Source: Synchiropus splendidus
Lineage: Eukaryota > Chordata > Actinopteri > Syngnathiformes > Callionymidae
Assembly: GCF_027744825.2 (NCBI RefSeq)
Contig: NC_071334.1
Location: forward strand, 34,813,937-34,877,936
Direction: 5' to 3'
Length of the DNA stretch: 64,000 nucleotides
Shown here piece after piece: positions 23,700 through 34,401 of this stretch. The translations under genes were made by a program, and so were the position numbers. The notes beneath the pieces were generated by a model. The model saw only the letters and a list, made by a program, of their open reading frames with translations, was not told where the DNA came from and searched no databases. The number at the start of each line of letters is the position of its first letter. The stretch's first letter is position 1.

Positions 23700-24080
23700 A
23701 GCCTACGAGTGCCTGCCTGACGTATGATGACAAATATGAAATCAATAGAGTGACCTTAATCTGCCCAAAGCATAACTCTGATGTAGTACACAGTGTTTCG
23801 ATTAGAGAGGGCATAAAAAGATGGTGGCGGCGTGTCAGCAGGGCAGAGAGGCCGTGCCCTTTTGAACCCTGGCGCTCACCCAGAGTGTGGTGGCCATAAA
23901 AGGAGCCACCGGCCCTGTTTGGTCATTGAATAGGCTCCTTATGGCTGATGGGTAATAATGTCACGCCTGGTGACGCTTTTTAAAAAAGGAGCTCGCGAGA
24001 TGATGGCTACCAATGTGTTCCGCAACACTGGCAACATTATGGCAGCGCAGGAGGAAATATAACGGCCTGAATATGCTATG
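23700..24080. promoter_or_regulatory. Candidate conserved element with CArG box
   Basis: About 380 bp of unique sequence. It contains a perfect SRF-type CArG box CCATAAAAGG at 23894-23903 and several related A/T-core motifs close by (GGGCATAAAAAGATGG near 23808, CCTTATGG near 23937, TTTTTAAAAAAGG near 23977). No coding frame. CArG boxes are bound by SRF and, in degenerate form, by MADS proteins such as MEF2. Activity here is inference. Confidence 0.5.
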
Positions 24081-24284
24081 AATAACAAAAGCTGTCAATA
24101 CTCACCTCCAGCAGAACTGCTGATCAGACACAGTTCATGTCAAGTGTATGCGTGTGTGTGAGACAATTTATTAGACCGATGCCTGCACGTATATAAATAT
24201 GGCGGTGAGAGCTTAAAAAGCACTGCGTTGACTGCGCAGCGCCAAATTCCAAATTACACAGCTCAGAAATTCTGACTCGGTATA

Positions 24285-24515
24285 TTTTCTCTTCTGCTGC
24301 AAGCGATGCTAACAGCTCGCACGCAAGTCTACCGTCACATTCTCAGTTAATATCTGACCTCCTGATGAAAAAGCTGCTCCACAACCTTTTCTGGTTGCAT
24401 CGACATCCTTACATGATTTTTACATCTATCATCATATATCAGTAATGAACCAACGAAACTAGTCTGCATTCAGCATTCTGACAAGAAGAGCTGATTCCCA
24501 TGTCACATGAAGCTG
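24285..24515 (+). repeat. Copy 2 of the two-copy dispersed sequence
   Basis: Partner of 21941-22150, same orientation, about 2.3 kb away. It shares TCACATTCTCAGTT, ATCTGACCT, AAAAGCTGCTCCACAAC, CTGGTTGCATC and ATTCTGACAAG, with an extra insertion around 24425-24450. Same interpretation as copy 1. Confidence 0.75.
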
Positions 24516-24764
24516 GAAACATTATTGTTCTGGATTCATTCTCAAAATCTGAGAGATTTCATTTTGGATCCTGTCCTGTTGTCCTTCAGGAGTCGTTGTT
24601 GCACAAGTCTTGTCTCTTTGTAAGTGCTTGTGTTCTTTTTTTCCTCACTTAAAGTCAGTGCAAGATGGTGTGGGCAGTGTCCAGTGTCCTGGCTAATAGG
24701 TCAACATTTATAAAAAACAAAGTCCTGTGATGTTGAAAGACAAAAACATAATCTCCACATTTGG

Positions 24765-24772
24765 GTTTGAAC
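24765..24772. repeat. Target-site duplication, left copy
   Basis: GTTTGAAC, repeated exactly at 25365-25372, directly bounding the hAT-like element between them. Confidence 0.85.
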
Positions 24773-25364
24773 TAGGGGTGGGATTCGATTAAAAAAATAA
24801 TCTAGTTAATTTCAATTAATTACATTTTTATGGTATAAGAATATTTGCCCCAACCACATTTTTCAATTTGAATGACTTTGGATTATTACTGAATCAAATG
24901 ATGATGACAACAAAATATTGTTTATTTTGCATCAATTCCACACAGAATAAATCACGATGGTGGCTATATTCAAGTTTTTATATCCCCTTATTTCAACTAA
25001 AGCTCTTTTATAGTCTTGAAAATATTTGTATAAGAATGTCAATTTTATAAGAATTTCAAGTCCATTCACAGTAGTGGAAACCCTGGCCATTGTGTAGTGA
25101 AAAACATCCCTGAACAAAAGCAAACTGACTGCATTTGTTTGCTTTTGTTCAGGGATTCCTCCATGTTTGTTGTTGTTGTTATCGTCCTAGCTGCCACATG
25201 TCCTGTGCATCAGTGTGATCAGTGGACCAGGAACTCCTGCACTTACAAAGGTTCTGGTTAAACTAAATTAAATTAAATTAAAATACTTTTTTTGTTGTAA
25301 TTAATTAATCGTAATAATGTCATAATGAATTAATCATAATTAACTCGATAAAGTCCCACCACTA
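24773..25364. mobile_element. Non-autonomous hAT-like element with intact target duplication
   Basis: A 592-bp element. The left end reads TAGGGGTGGGATT and the reverse complement of the right end reads TAGTGGTGGGACT (11 of 13 matching). It is flanked by an exact 8-bp duplication GTTTGAAC (24765-24772 and 25365-25372), the length made by hAT transposases. Subterminal sequence at both ends is rich in TTAATT and AATTAATTA words. No transposase frame exists, so it depended on another element. It contains a perfect 20-bp inverted repeat at 25106-25156. The intact TSD suggests a fairly recent insertion compared with the other elements here. Confidence 0.85.
25106..25156. repeat. Perfect 20-bp inverted repeat, 11-nt loop
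   Basis: The left arm 25106-25125 (ATCCCTGAACAAAAGCAAAC) is exactly complementary to the right arm 25137-25156, with the loop TGACTGCATTT between. It lies inside the hAT-like element 24773-25364. Transcribed from either strand it would fold into a strong hairpin, in the size range of a short microRNA-type precursor stem, but no expression evidence is available. Confidence 0.97.
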
Positions 25365-25749
25365 GTTTGAACATGAAAAAATGAAAGCATATTTCCTCAT
25401 TTTCCTGAACAACAGTTTAATCAGTCACTCTCTTGAGGATCAACACCAGAAGAAAGGTCCTGCACCGATCCATGACATTGGTGATGTGAAGATGACCACT
25501 TCACACGGAGGCCTGTAGGCCTCCACTGACCCAGCTCTCACCTCAGCAGTGGCCTGGCTGAAAATGAAGGCAAAACCTTTACGAACTTTTGAAAGCCTGC
25601 TGACTTAAATACCTTCCTTGTTGTTATGGACGGAGGATGTGACACTGCTCTGATTTAGAAGCGTTGACCTTCATCCCTTCACCTTGATTTGTGGACCCTT
25701 CCAATGAGAAAAGATCTCAACAGAAGTTGAGAATGGACCGTCAAGCAAT

Positions 25750-26058
25750 GCTCTGCTCTCACCTGTGAAAGAACAACGTTTCAGATGACTATTTCTCCAC
25801 AGGGTGTCTGGACTCAGTAGAGTCAGTGCTCCTCTACTTCAGTAGAAGTCAGTTGAGTTGGCTCAGGTATTCGGCCAGGATGTCTCGTCGACACATACCG
25901 AGTGAGGTGTTCTGGAGGAGACCCTGGACACCCTGGAGGAATGCAGTCTCTCAGTTGACCTGAGAGCCCCTCTGTACTCCTCAGAAGAGCTGGAGGAACA
26001 AAACGTTCAGTGGAAAGCCTCTTCACTCTGGCCGCTGCCCATGTGACCCAGCTATGTA
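25750..26058 (+). pseudogene. Rex3/RTE-type LINE fragment (C-terminal end)
   Basis: The nucleotide sequence and a translation of about 25830-26058 (FSRSQLSWLRYSARMSRRH, then PSEVFWRRPW) match the conserved end of teleost Rex3/RTE-type ORF2 (family pattern RSQLRWFGHLVRMPPGR...EVFRA). This includes the CTCAGAAGAGCTGGAGGAA segment and the final TGACCCAGC before the usual 3' tail. A piece is deleted near 25895-25915, and stops are present. It is collinear in family coordinates with 10470-10790 and 50728-50950. Confidence 0.8.
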
Positions 26059-26059
26059 T

Positions 26060-27230
26060 GTGGTTATTGTTTTCATTCCTATAAAGTAGATGGTGGTTTT
26101 GAAATAAAATAATTTTATTAGAGTAAAATAAATGTGTTGTGACATATATTTCCCCACAAATTATCTTAATGTTTTAAAATAAAACAAGTTTAATCATATC
26201 AACATCAATATACTTTGTATCTGACAGTGAATATACTTTGAGTTGCTGTAATATTAGAAAGTGTTTTAGAGCGCTGATCATCTGTAATTGAGTAACCAGA
26301 GTTATTCAAAGCCTCATTTAGCTTAACACCACGTGGAGGCCATAAATGAGTCCACCTTGTTTGGCTCTGCCTCTGGGCTGTCAGCAGCTGAGGACCACAA
26401 TGGAGCCATTGGTTTGGAGCTGAGCCCTTAAAACAACACGCCACTCAATGATCCCAGTGATCCTGCCGGACAACAATGGTGGGACACATCAGTCAGGTCT
26501 GTGTGGGAGGAGGGGGGTGCGGGATGCAATGATGCTCCCATGGTGCTGTCCTGTTCCCACAGGGACAACTCTGTTAGTCACAGCCTGACCTGGAAGAGAG
26601 CCACATGGAATGGCTGCTGGGGGTTCAGACCAGGATGGAATCTCGGATGTTGATTCAGTAATCCAGCTTTGCTTTGCCCGGTGGTCCTTTATGAGCCCTC
26701 TAAGATGAATAAAGATTTGTTTGCACTTGGTTTATTTATCAGTAAGGTTGTTCAATTGCTAGCTCCTTTCACTTCAATTACATGTCTGCATGTAGTGTGT
26801 AAAATAAATAAATAAACAAAAATAAAAACTGTACACTGTACAAGAAAAGCTAATACCTCCATTTGAAAGTTTTTAAACACGTATTGTCCTTTTGACACAA
26901 ATGTAGCAACTGTAAGGTCATCCCTATTTCATCATTTTCATTCAGCTGCTGATGTTTTACAAGGTCTTATTTGACATGTTCATTGTCTAAAGCCCAAACT
27001 GCTCTACGAGTGCTGATGCTCATTACATACAAAACAACTTCACAGGAGGAACTTCCTTCGCTGCGTCAACTGTTACCTGGACGTTTAATTTAAATAACAT
27101 GTTTATCTTTAAATAACATTTTAATTTCAAATTAACTACTAATGTTTTGTGTTTTGTGCAAAAATAAATATTAAATAAAGATGGCAATTGAGTACCTTTA
27201 GATTTATTTCATGTAATATGTCTCTTTTGG
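26060..27230. other. Mostly AT-rich spacer
   Basis: 26060-26230 and 26700-27230 are AT-rich. A TTTAAATAACAT unit is repeated near 27089-27120. 26270-26660 is more complex but shows no clear motif cluster. No gene seen. Confidence 0.5.
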
Positions 27231-27253
27231 ATATATATATATATATATATATA
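27231..27253. repeat. (AT)n microsatellite
   Basis: Twenty-three bp of pure AT dinucleotide. Confidence 0.97.
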
Positions 27254-27279
27254 GTACGTGTAAACATAGTCTTGATCGG

Positions 27280-27600
27280 GTAAACATTGAAGGCAGACGC
27301 CTGAAGGGGGCTCAGAGCAGGACAGGGATGAAGCAGAGACCCCCTGGGTCATAAACGGCATAAAGGCCTCCAGCATATTACCCAGTGCCAGGTCGCTCTC
27401 TGTTCATTATCGCTCCACGCTACTCAGCGCTTCATTTAAAACTCACATTCCTTTAATTAAAGCTGACTGCTGGCTGCAGATGAGCCGCTACAGAGACTCT
27501 TCTGTCTGTCCATCCTCTGCTTTTATTGCTCACTCAATTATGCGTCAGTCATCGCATTCTTTCCCTCACGTTGCCTGACGTCCTGTAGTGTGTTCTTACA
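27280..27600. promoter_or_regulatory. Candidate conserved non-coding element
   Basis: Unique sequence including a 12-bp perfect palindrome CTTTAATTAAAG at 27451-27462 (two overlapping homeodomain cores), CTCAATTATGCGTCAG near 27534 and GGTCATAAACGGCATAAAGG near 27346. No coding frame. One of the stronger blocks by texture. Confidence 0.5.
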
Positions 27601-27660
27601 TTGAAGATGCGACATCCATGACTTGCAAGTTACATTCGGCTGCAAAATAATGTGCTTTGC

Positions 27661-27702
27661 ATATATACATACTGTTTATATATATATAAAATATATATAT
27701 AA
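27661..27702. repeat. Imperfect (AT)n
   Basis: Interrupted TATA dinucleotide repeat over about 42 bp. Confidence 0.9.
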
Positions 27703-27779
27703 CAAAGTTTTGAGGGTGCTGTTAGTTTTTTCAGTCGACTTTATACTATTTATTTCCTTCCGCACGTCATTCTTCACTC

Positions 27780-28160
27780 AGATTTCCAGTGGAATGAACA
27801 ACTTTGTGAGAGGAGCCACTGCAGCACACGTTCCATCTCCAGTCTGGTGAAGGCTATTAAATAGCGGAGGGAAACATTGTTGCATCAGGGGAAACAGTTT
27901 GTCCAACAAATTGGATGTGGTAACTGTTTATGCATCTATCAAATCAACCAATTACAGTGCACTGGCAGAATTAGCTCCATTAGCGGGCAAAAGTTGAAGA
28001 CAGAGCAACATTGATTTCTCCTCGGAGTGTTTCTTCTTCTGAGTGATAGCCACAGCACGACATGCCGAAATGCAATCTCGATTCCGTTTTTCTAATGTCC
28101 CCTGTATGTGTGGAGGAGCGAGGGAAACAGGCCTTCGTGTTGGTATCACAGAGCTGCTAT
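27780..28160. promoter_or_regulatory. Candidate conserved non-coding element
   Basis: Unique sequence with GCTATTAAATAGCGG near 27851, AACCAATTACAG near 27947 and AATTAGCTCCATTAGCGGG near 27968. Separated by about 30 bp from the next block at 28190. Confidence 0.45.
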
Positions 28161-28189
28161 TAACAGACTTCTGTGGAGCTTAAAGTAAA

Positions 28190-28690
28190 TGATTCTGCCT
28201 CCATCAGCGCCGCTTTATGTGATGTGATGCTGATGTGTCTACTGATAGGTTTGTAATGGACTTTTCCTGTTCATTAACTGAGTTATAGCAGCGGGCTTTT
28301 ATGCCTTGTGCTTCCAAATCGAATAATACATCTGCAGTGTTTAAAGTAGTATGAATATTTTCAAAATCAATGTTAGTAAAATTTTATGTACACAGTTGTC
28401 TTTGTTGATGGCCGGCCCACTGCAAATAAAGACAAGATTTATGAAGGAGAGCGTATCCACTTCCCTGCGGACCGTGATAAAAAAGTTTCATTAAAATTTT
28501 AATTAACACCGGTAATCAATAGGGTGTAACATAACATCTCGCATATTTTCAGTGGCACCCCGGAAAATGTCATCAAACAAATACAGAGGGACCAAATATG
28601 ATGGTTTTATAGGCTAATAAGATGAGGTGAGTGGGGAAGGACGAGCGAGGGAAGTCACCTTGTCGGTTGTGCTTCCCTACGACTGAGGCC
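28190..28690. promoter_or_regulatory. Candidate conserved non-coding element (strong)
   Basis: About 500 bp. The core (28430-28640) contains GACCGTGATAAAAAAG, TTTTAATTAACACCGG near 28497 and GGTAATCAATAGGG near 28511, with unique sequence on both sides. No credible frame. It breaks down to ordinary sequence after about 28690. Confidence 0.5.
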
Positions 28691-28699
28691 TTTCAAAGG

Positions 28700-29200
28700 T
28701 TATTGTCCTAATATAGTAAAATACCATGCAAGAAACCAATAAATATTGGCCACAGTCCCGAGTAAGCTGTACAGTAGATAGACTGGTAGTGGTTAGTAGT
28801 TCATGCATGTTGTTTACATGAGAGTTTTCTCCAGAGACAGAAGCCTTCAGCTTCATTCATTAACATGACCTTTGATCTCGTGTCCCGCTGTGTGATCTTG
28901 CACACTGGTGTGTACAGGTATGTTTACGGATAAGTGCCCAATGTGTGTTCACTCTGGCGTTGAGACAGTTCTCCAATAGTCTCTCACCCTCTCATCACTG
29001 CATGTTGCCTGCACATGTTGCCTGCACATCCATGCAGTTACCTACTTTTTTCATACAGTAGGTAATAATATCTTCCAAAAACAGACAACATTTCTGCTAC
29101 ATAATGAGATAGAAAGTTTTTTTTCCCTCAAAACCTGGGATTTAATTCTTTCCTGCACAACTGCTATGAACATGCTATGCAATACAAGTAGATTTTAATG
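28700..29200. other. Unannotated spacer
   Basis: Contains a small tandem duplication of CATGTTGCCTGCA at about 29001-29026. Otherwise nothing recognised. Confidence 0.5.
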
Positions 29201-29203
29201 ATT

Positions 29204-29709
29204 ATCTAGAGCAGGGTTGAGCAGTACAATTTGCCAAAGGGCCACGTTATGATCTGTGAATGTTGTGAGGGACCGTCAAAACCAGAAGAAAGGAGGGAAA
29301 ACATAACAATAATACTGAAGTGACAACTGCAAAATGGGAAAAAAAATAAATAAATAAATGAAATAAATTATCATAAAAAGTGGAGTTATATATTTAAAAC
29401 TTTGAACTATTGAACTATTTATAGACATTCAAATATTATTTAAAAAATTCATTTCATATACATTTTTAAGTATACATCATTATAGACGTGTGGCCTAAAC
29501 ATCTAAATTAGAGAACTTAATTTCAAAATATATTTTCAATTCCTTTTAAATTTAGGTTGAGGGACAAAAAATAAGAAGGAAAATAAAGTGCTAAAACATA
29601 GAACAGAGGCATGTTTCACAGTAGAAATGTCAGGTAGTTTGACATGATCACTTTTGTAGTCTTACTCTGACCTCACGAGGGGCCCACATGGCCCTGGTCT
29701 AATCTAGAG
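29204..29709. mobile_element. Non-autonomous hAT-like element with exact 8-bp target duplication
   Basis: The 8-mer ATCTAGAG occurs at 29204-29211 and again at 29702-29709 and fits the NTCTAGAN target preference of Charlie-type hAT elements. The element between (29212-29701, 490 bp) starts CAGGGTTGAGCAG. Its right end has GGCCCTG followed by five extra bases GTCTA before the duplication. Subterminal GGGCCAC and GGCCC words suit the common fish hAT consensus. The interior is AT-rich, A-skewed and non-coding. The five extra bases leave the exact right boundary uncertain. Confidence 0.75.
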
Positions 29710-29877
29710 GTATCGTGCAGTGAATGACAAAGCTACAATTTCTGCCCCAGCACCTGATGATGATTCATTAATGAAAATGGAACCATGAAAAATCCAAGCA
29801 GATTACAACTAGAGACATGTATCTAAAGACGCGCCCACACATTATTTTGGTTCATGAATCCCACCTTTATGCAGAGT

Positions 29878-29879
<2 letters not shown>

Positions 29880-29957
<78 letters not shown>
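29880..29957. repeat. (TG)n microsatellite
   Basis: About 39 uninterrupted TG units. It explains the Thr-His run in the minus-strand frame 29842-30084. Confidence 0.99.
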
Positions 29958-29958
<1 letters not shown>

Positions 29959-29959
29959 A

Positions 29960-32110
29960 TTTGCTTCAGCATGAGAAATGAAGTGAGGTACTATAAGTGC
30001 GAAGGCGTTTTGGATTAGTTTTTTGGTGCGATCGTTGAATTTTTTCGTATTAGCAGTTGAGCAAATTTGCTTTTGCTGTGCCATCTCAAGCCCTGGTGAT
30101 CCTGAGTTGTGATGATGATGTCATCAATGGTCAGCTCAGTTTCCTTTTGGTTTGTTTTGAGTGCTTTTCACCATGAAGTGTCCATGTCTCTAAGAATTAG
30201 GACAACACTTCATTTCGGTACGCTTTACTGACGTCAGGTGTAAAGACAACATAAAGGTTAGGAATGTCGAGTGTTGGAGATGTTTTGGAAATTCCAACTC
30301 CAACGTATTTGCAACCTCTTGCATCGGCGCAGATAATCTTTACGTTGACTTTAACGTTAACCTGAATGCTAGCCGACTGTTGTTTGTTAAGAAGAAACAA
30401 TGTTCATTCATGTAATGATGAGATGGTGGAGAAGGTGGAAAAGTGGAGGTACTAGCTGGAAAATGAAGGTCAGCTGAACCAAGAATGAATAAATGTGAGT
30501 AAATGTTATTCTTTTTTTGAAAAGTTGTCCTCCTTAACTCCTTAAATCCATTTCTACCATTTCCACTCCAGTTTTCCAATTGAAAACTTAAAAAGTGGTC
30601 AATGAACTCCTATGATTGAACTATGATTTTTTACAATGCAATCTTAGAAGAATAATTATTAATCAAAAGGCATGTAAAAGCCTAAAAAGGCTAAAAAGTT
30701 ACAAACGTATTACCACTAAAGTATTTCTCAGGGAGAATGTGGTTTGTGCATCAAAGTCAGAGTGTTGATATTCACAGCACAGATGGTACAAGTCTCTGTG
30801 GCTCCGTCTTCACGTCAAACCCACTGGCCTGCTTTGCCATGAACAGATTTTTACTGCTCACATCTAATAAATATTTAGGATTAACTCAATGAAACGATGC
30901 AAACACAAATGAAATGCATTTAATGGCCGTCCTGTCCGTTGGAGGAGTTTCAACAGGGCACCACTGAGGTATGAAATGGCCCGAGCAGGCAATATAACAA
31001 TCACATGGTCGCGCTCTTTGTCTTTTCTTCCTCGCGCACACATGGACATGGAGAGGAAAAGCAGCTAATATTTCCCGTCAGTGAGCTTGTGCATAACCCT
31101 CAACCTTCGGATAATTTACTGCCGTGTGTCTAGTGTGTTTGGTGGAAAAGTGTCACTAAATCTCAGCCCTCAAAGTCAAACGTCAGGTAAACCACAGAGA
31201 AATAATGTTTATTTTCTCTCGGCCCTGCTTCTGTTCTTAACCATGCTGTCAGCACGGCGCCTGAACATATATCTCACACATCCCGCTTGAGAGAAGCCAG
31301 CGAGAAGTGAACAGAAAACGCAAAAGGACTGGTACAGTGAAATGGTATATGTTGCCCTTTTGAGGAAATCCATGTGCAAAAGAGCATCACAGTAGATGAA
31401 TGCTAGTTAGATGACGCAGGTATGTCGGAACACAAGCAATAAAGGGAAACAGTACAAGGATGTATTTCTTTAATATTTAGAAGCACTGTTGGAAGAAGCT
31501 CTGTCAAAAGGAACTTCTACCACATGACAGTGAAGGCCAGTTGTGATGGTTCACTTTTCAAAACCTCCTTCTTCTTCAAGTCTCCTTCCCCTTCGCCCAT
31601 CATCGCCACTCCAAACAACATTGAGAAGACGGCTACAGAATGGCAGGTGTGGGTCACCTACACCTTAAAGTCTTTGAAGTTGGACCATGTGGACTAAGTG
31701 TTCTGGTGGAGTTTCCCAGTCTGCATTTGAGGACAACACTGCTTTTGCACCACATCAAGACAACAAAGATGATCGACAATTAGAGTTTGCATATCCTTAA
31801 CAGGTAGAATGCAACTCAAAGTAGATTCAACTGGAATTATCGTTTAATCTGAGGTGGTGGCTTCCACAAAATCTCCACACACCGGTTCTTAGCTGCCCTG
31901 TAGACCCCCACGAATGGGCTCTCTGGAGAAGATGGCAAAAGGGCAATTCTGTGAAAAACTGAAAAGAACTGAGCTCAGAAGAGGACGGTGAGGTTGTGGG
32001 GAAGCCCCAACAGCTGTCATACTTGATTGTTTCCTCTGGTAGAGATTCACAATGAGGTGTTTTCTAATAACAAATCATTTCTTCCAGGGTATACTTTTTA
32101 ATCTGGCTGT
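29960..32110. other. Unannotated spacer
   Basis: About 2.1 kb with no repeat family, RNA gene or exon I can support. Frames here are below 90 codons and featureless. Confidence 0.5.
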
Positions 32111-32119
32111 GCTTGACAG

Positions 32120-32740
32120 GACCCATCCTTTCCGCTGAAGGCGAGAACTACTTGGCTACCGGGCCATTAAGACCCAGAAGCCCCTTGGCCTGACTCGGGT
32201 GATTTGTCAGACCCCCCTGCAGCGGCGGGGTGGCCACACGGATGGATTTATCCCAAGGTAAATGGAGATAGCCCTTGCTGACTGTGGGTCCGGCACTCTG
32301 ATTACACACCAGCGCCTCAGATTCTGTTGATAGATGTTGCTTGTGTTCATCTATTTACAATGCCACTAAATCTGTGAATACAACGCAACATGGCCGCGAC
32401 TCCGGGCACTGAATGAACGAGGGGCTGCATGATTTGATTTATGCGATGCTATGCAGAGCAATAGAGAGACAGCCCGGATGAAGGGTCTGCGATGAAAGCG
32501 TGGAAGGGGGCGGAGGAGGGTTGTGGTTTTTTTGCATCAGGGTCGTCGGGTTGCCGGAATGAATCTCATGTATTTCTCACCGACGGTGCCACAAGAATAA
32601 CAAACACGGCTGAGGGGGAAAAAAGGATGCGGGGAACATTTCAGGCACAGGAAAACAGAATGTACTTTCCAGACAACAATGTGGAGACAATTGGAGCTGC
32701 GAGGGGGGTGAACGTTTATCCCAGCGCTTCCGCATCTATG
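32120..32740. promoter_or_regulatory. Candidate conserved non-coding element (large)
   Basis: About 600 bp of dense unique sequence. It includes CTGATTACACACC near 32299, a forkhead-type TATTTACA at 32352-32359, and GATTTGATTTATGCG near 32431. The 123-codon frame 32492-32863 overlaps the right part but shows no domain. Confidence 0.5.
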
Positions 32741-32869
32741 GTGAACACTAATCCTGGACAGGAACAATCACAGAGTCAGCTCAGGTCCAGACAGCCTCGT
32801 CCATCTCATCTCCATCCAGACGGCCCAGAGGAAGACCCTTCTTCTACTCCCGGGTTAACATGAATGCAT

Positions 32870-33720
32870 TAAGGGAAATATCCAATGTTTCTCAATGAGC
32901 ATATGTTTGGATGTCTTTGTCATAATTCAGCCCAACAAAACATGAAAGTCAAAGTACATACAGCCGCAATAACATTATGATCAACTGTAGTATTCTATGC
33001 ACTGGCTTTGTTCTGAAATGGTGAGCATGATGTCCCATAGCTCCAGAGAAGATTGGCCGAACTCATTGTTAAATCTCTAGAAACGTACAGGAGGTACATC
33101 TCTACATAAAACACTGGTGGGAAGTTTGGCTGCATATTTTTTATCTTTCCATGGCTTCTCTCTCTGTTATGGTGACTTGTATAATGAGTATCAGGAGACC
33201 ATGGTGGCCTCTTGCTGGGGGATATCAAGGTGGCCGTGTGAATGCTGGTAAGCAGGTGACCCAGTAGTTGGTGAGCAACAATGCTAGCTTATTTGTTTCT
33301 TTGTTTGGAAATAGATGTACCACATTTGTTATTAGGTGTGTCAATCAATTAACCACTCAGATGTGTTCTGGCTACTAAAAATTCAAACTTCCAGGTTGAT
33401 GACAGGATAGTTATTATTAACTCAAATAACACCTGAACAACTGCAAGTCTTTGATGGAAGCTGGTCAGACACTCTAAAAAGAGGCAAGTTTGACCCATAG
33501 ATCTTGAACACCCCCTGCAGCTTGACTTCATAAACAAGAAGCAACATGGTCTGAAGAAATCAGTCACTTGAGTATCGATCATAGCATCGAGTAAGGAGAC
33601 TGACATGGTTTCAATTGCTCAAGCTCGCTGTCTGGATAAAGTCTTGAAATAAAACATCACAAATGTAAATGAGTAAATGGGAAAATATAATAATATAAAA
33701 TACAATAAGTTTGTAAATCA
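32870..33720. other. Unannotated spacer
   Basis: No repeat family, RNA gene or exon recognised. The right end (33650-33720) is A-rich. Confidence 0.5.
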
Positions 33721-33950
33721 TAAAAGCATACCTGTCAACCTCTGCTAATAACTCCCCTTATAAATCCGTGCAATTCCCCTTATAAATTGGAAAGAAACCT
33801 TACAAACACAATCATGGCGCATTTCAATATTTTATTATTAATATTTACAGCAGGACAGACAATGTACTGGAAAATGATAACAAAGATAACATATATAAAA
33901 GCTCTTGCATTACATTTACCATGTGCAGCATGTTTTAAAATAAATAATTC

Positions 33951-34000
33951 TTCCATAGTGTCTTTCAATCTTCCATAGTCTTCCATAGTGTCTTTCGATC
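33951..34000. repeat. Short tandem duplication inside the TIR element
   Basis: TTCCATAGTGTCTTTCAATC at 33951-33970 and the same 20 bp with one change at 33981-34000, joined by a partial unit TTCCATAGTC. Confidence 0.95.
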
Positions 34001-34001
34001 A

Positions 34002-34059
34002 AAAAATTATAGAAGTAAGCATGGAAGAAGATTCTTCCATGCTTACGTCTATGATTTTT
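34002..34059. repeat. Near-perfect 28-bp palindrome arms, 2-nt centre
   Basis: The left arm 34002-34029 and right arm 34032-34059 are complementary at 26 of 28 positions with only GA between (core GTAAGCATGGAAGAA). It lies centrally in the TIR element 33727-34401 and would form a cruciform or a long hairpin RNA. Confidence 0.95.
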
Positions 34060-34401
34060 CTCTGATTCCTCTTGCAACACAATTCAAAACAACGGATGTG
34101 GACCGCATTGCAACACGCTTGCGCCGAAAGCCGAAAGCAACGAGAAAAGTAAATGCGCAATTGAGGATAACTTTTGCTAGTATGATGTGCAGACCGTCGT
34201 CAGTTACCAGCGAGATGCGACAATCCGTTTGGATCCGAAATTGGCGAGTCGATATCGGCCTGGCGTGAAACATCAGTGGGAATTTTTTTTGCTCTCATTT
34301 ATTTTTCCCTGTATAAATGTCGTTGTATGGTGTACACGATTTGAAATTGTACAAAAAAAAACCTATAGGGTACAGGGAAAACGCATAAGTTGACAGGTAT
34401 G

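Larger units (their letters stand above)
33727..34401. mobile_element. TIR element of unassigned superfamily
   Basis: A perfect 13-bp inverted terminal repeat CATACCTGTCAAC (33727-33739 and the complement at 34389-34401) bounds 675 bp. The left subterminal part has TCCCCTTATAAAT twice (near 33752 and 33775). The interior has 20-bp tandem units at 33951-34000 and a large palindrome at 34002-34059. No transposase is encoded. The flanking bases do not give a clear target duplication, so I cannot assign the superfamily. The ends resemble a MITE type I associate with fish genomes. Confidence 0.7.

Noticed and set aside
29411..29425. CTATTTATAG, a perfect MEF2-type motif
   Set aside because: Lies inside the AT-rich interior of a hAT-like element, where such motifs arise by composition.
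29842..30084. Minus-strand frame with a long Thr-His run
   Set aside because: Direct read-through of the (TG)n microsatellite.
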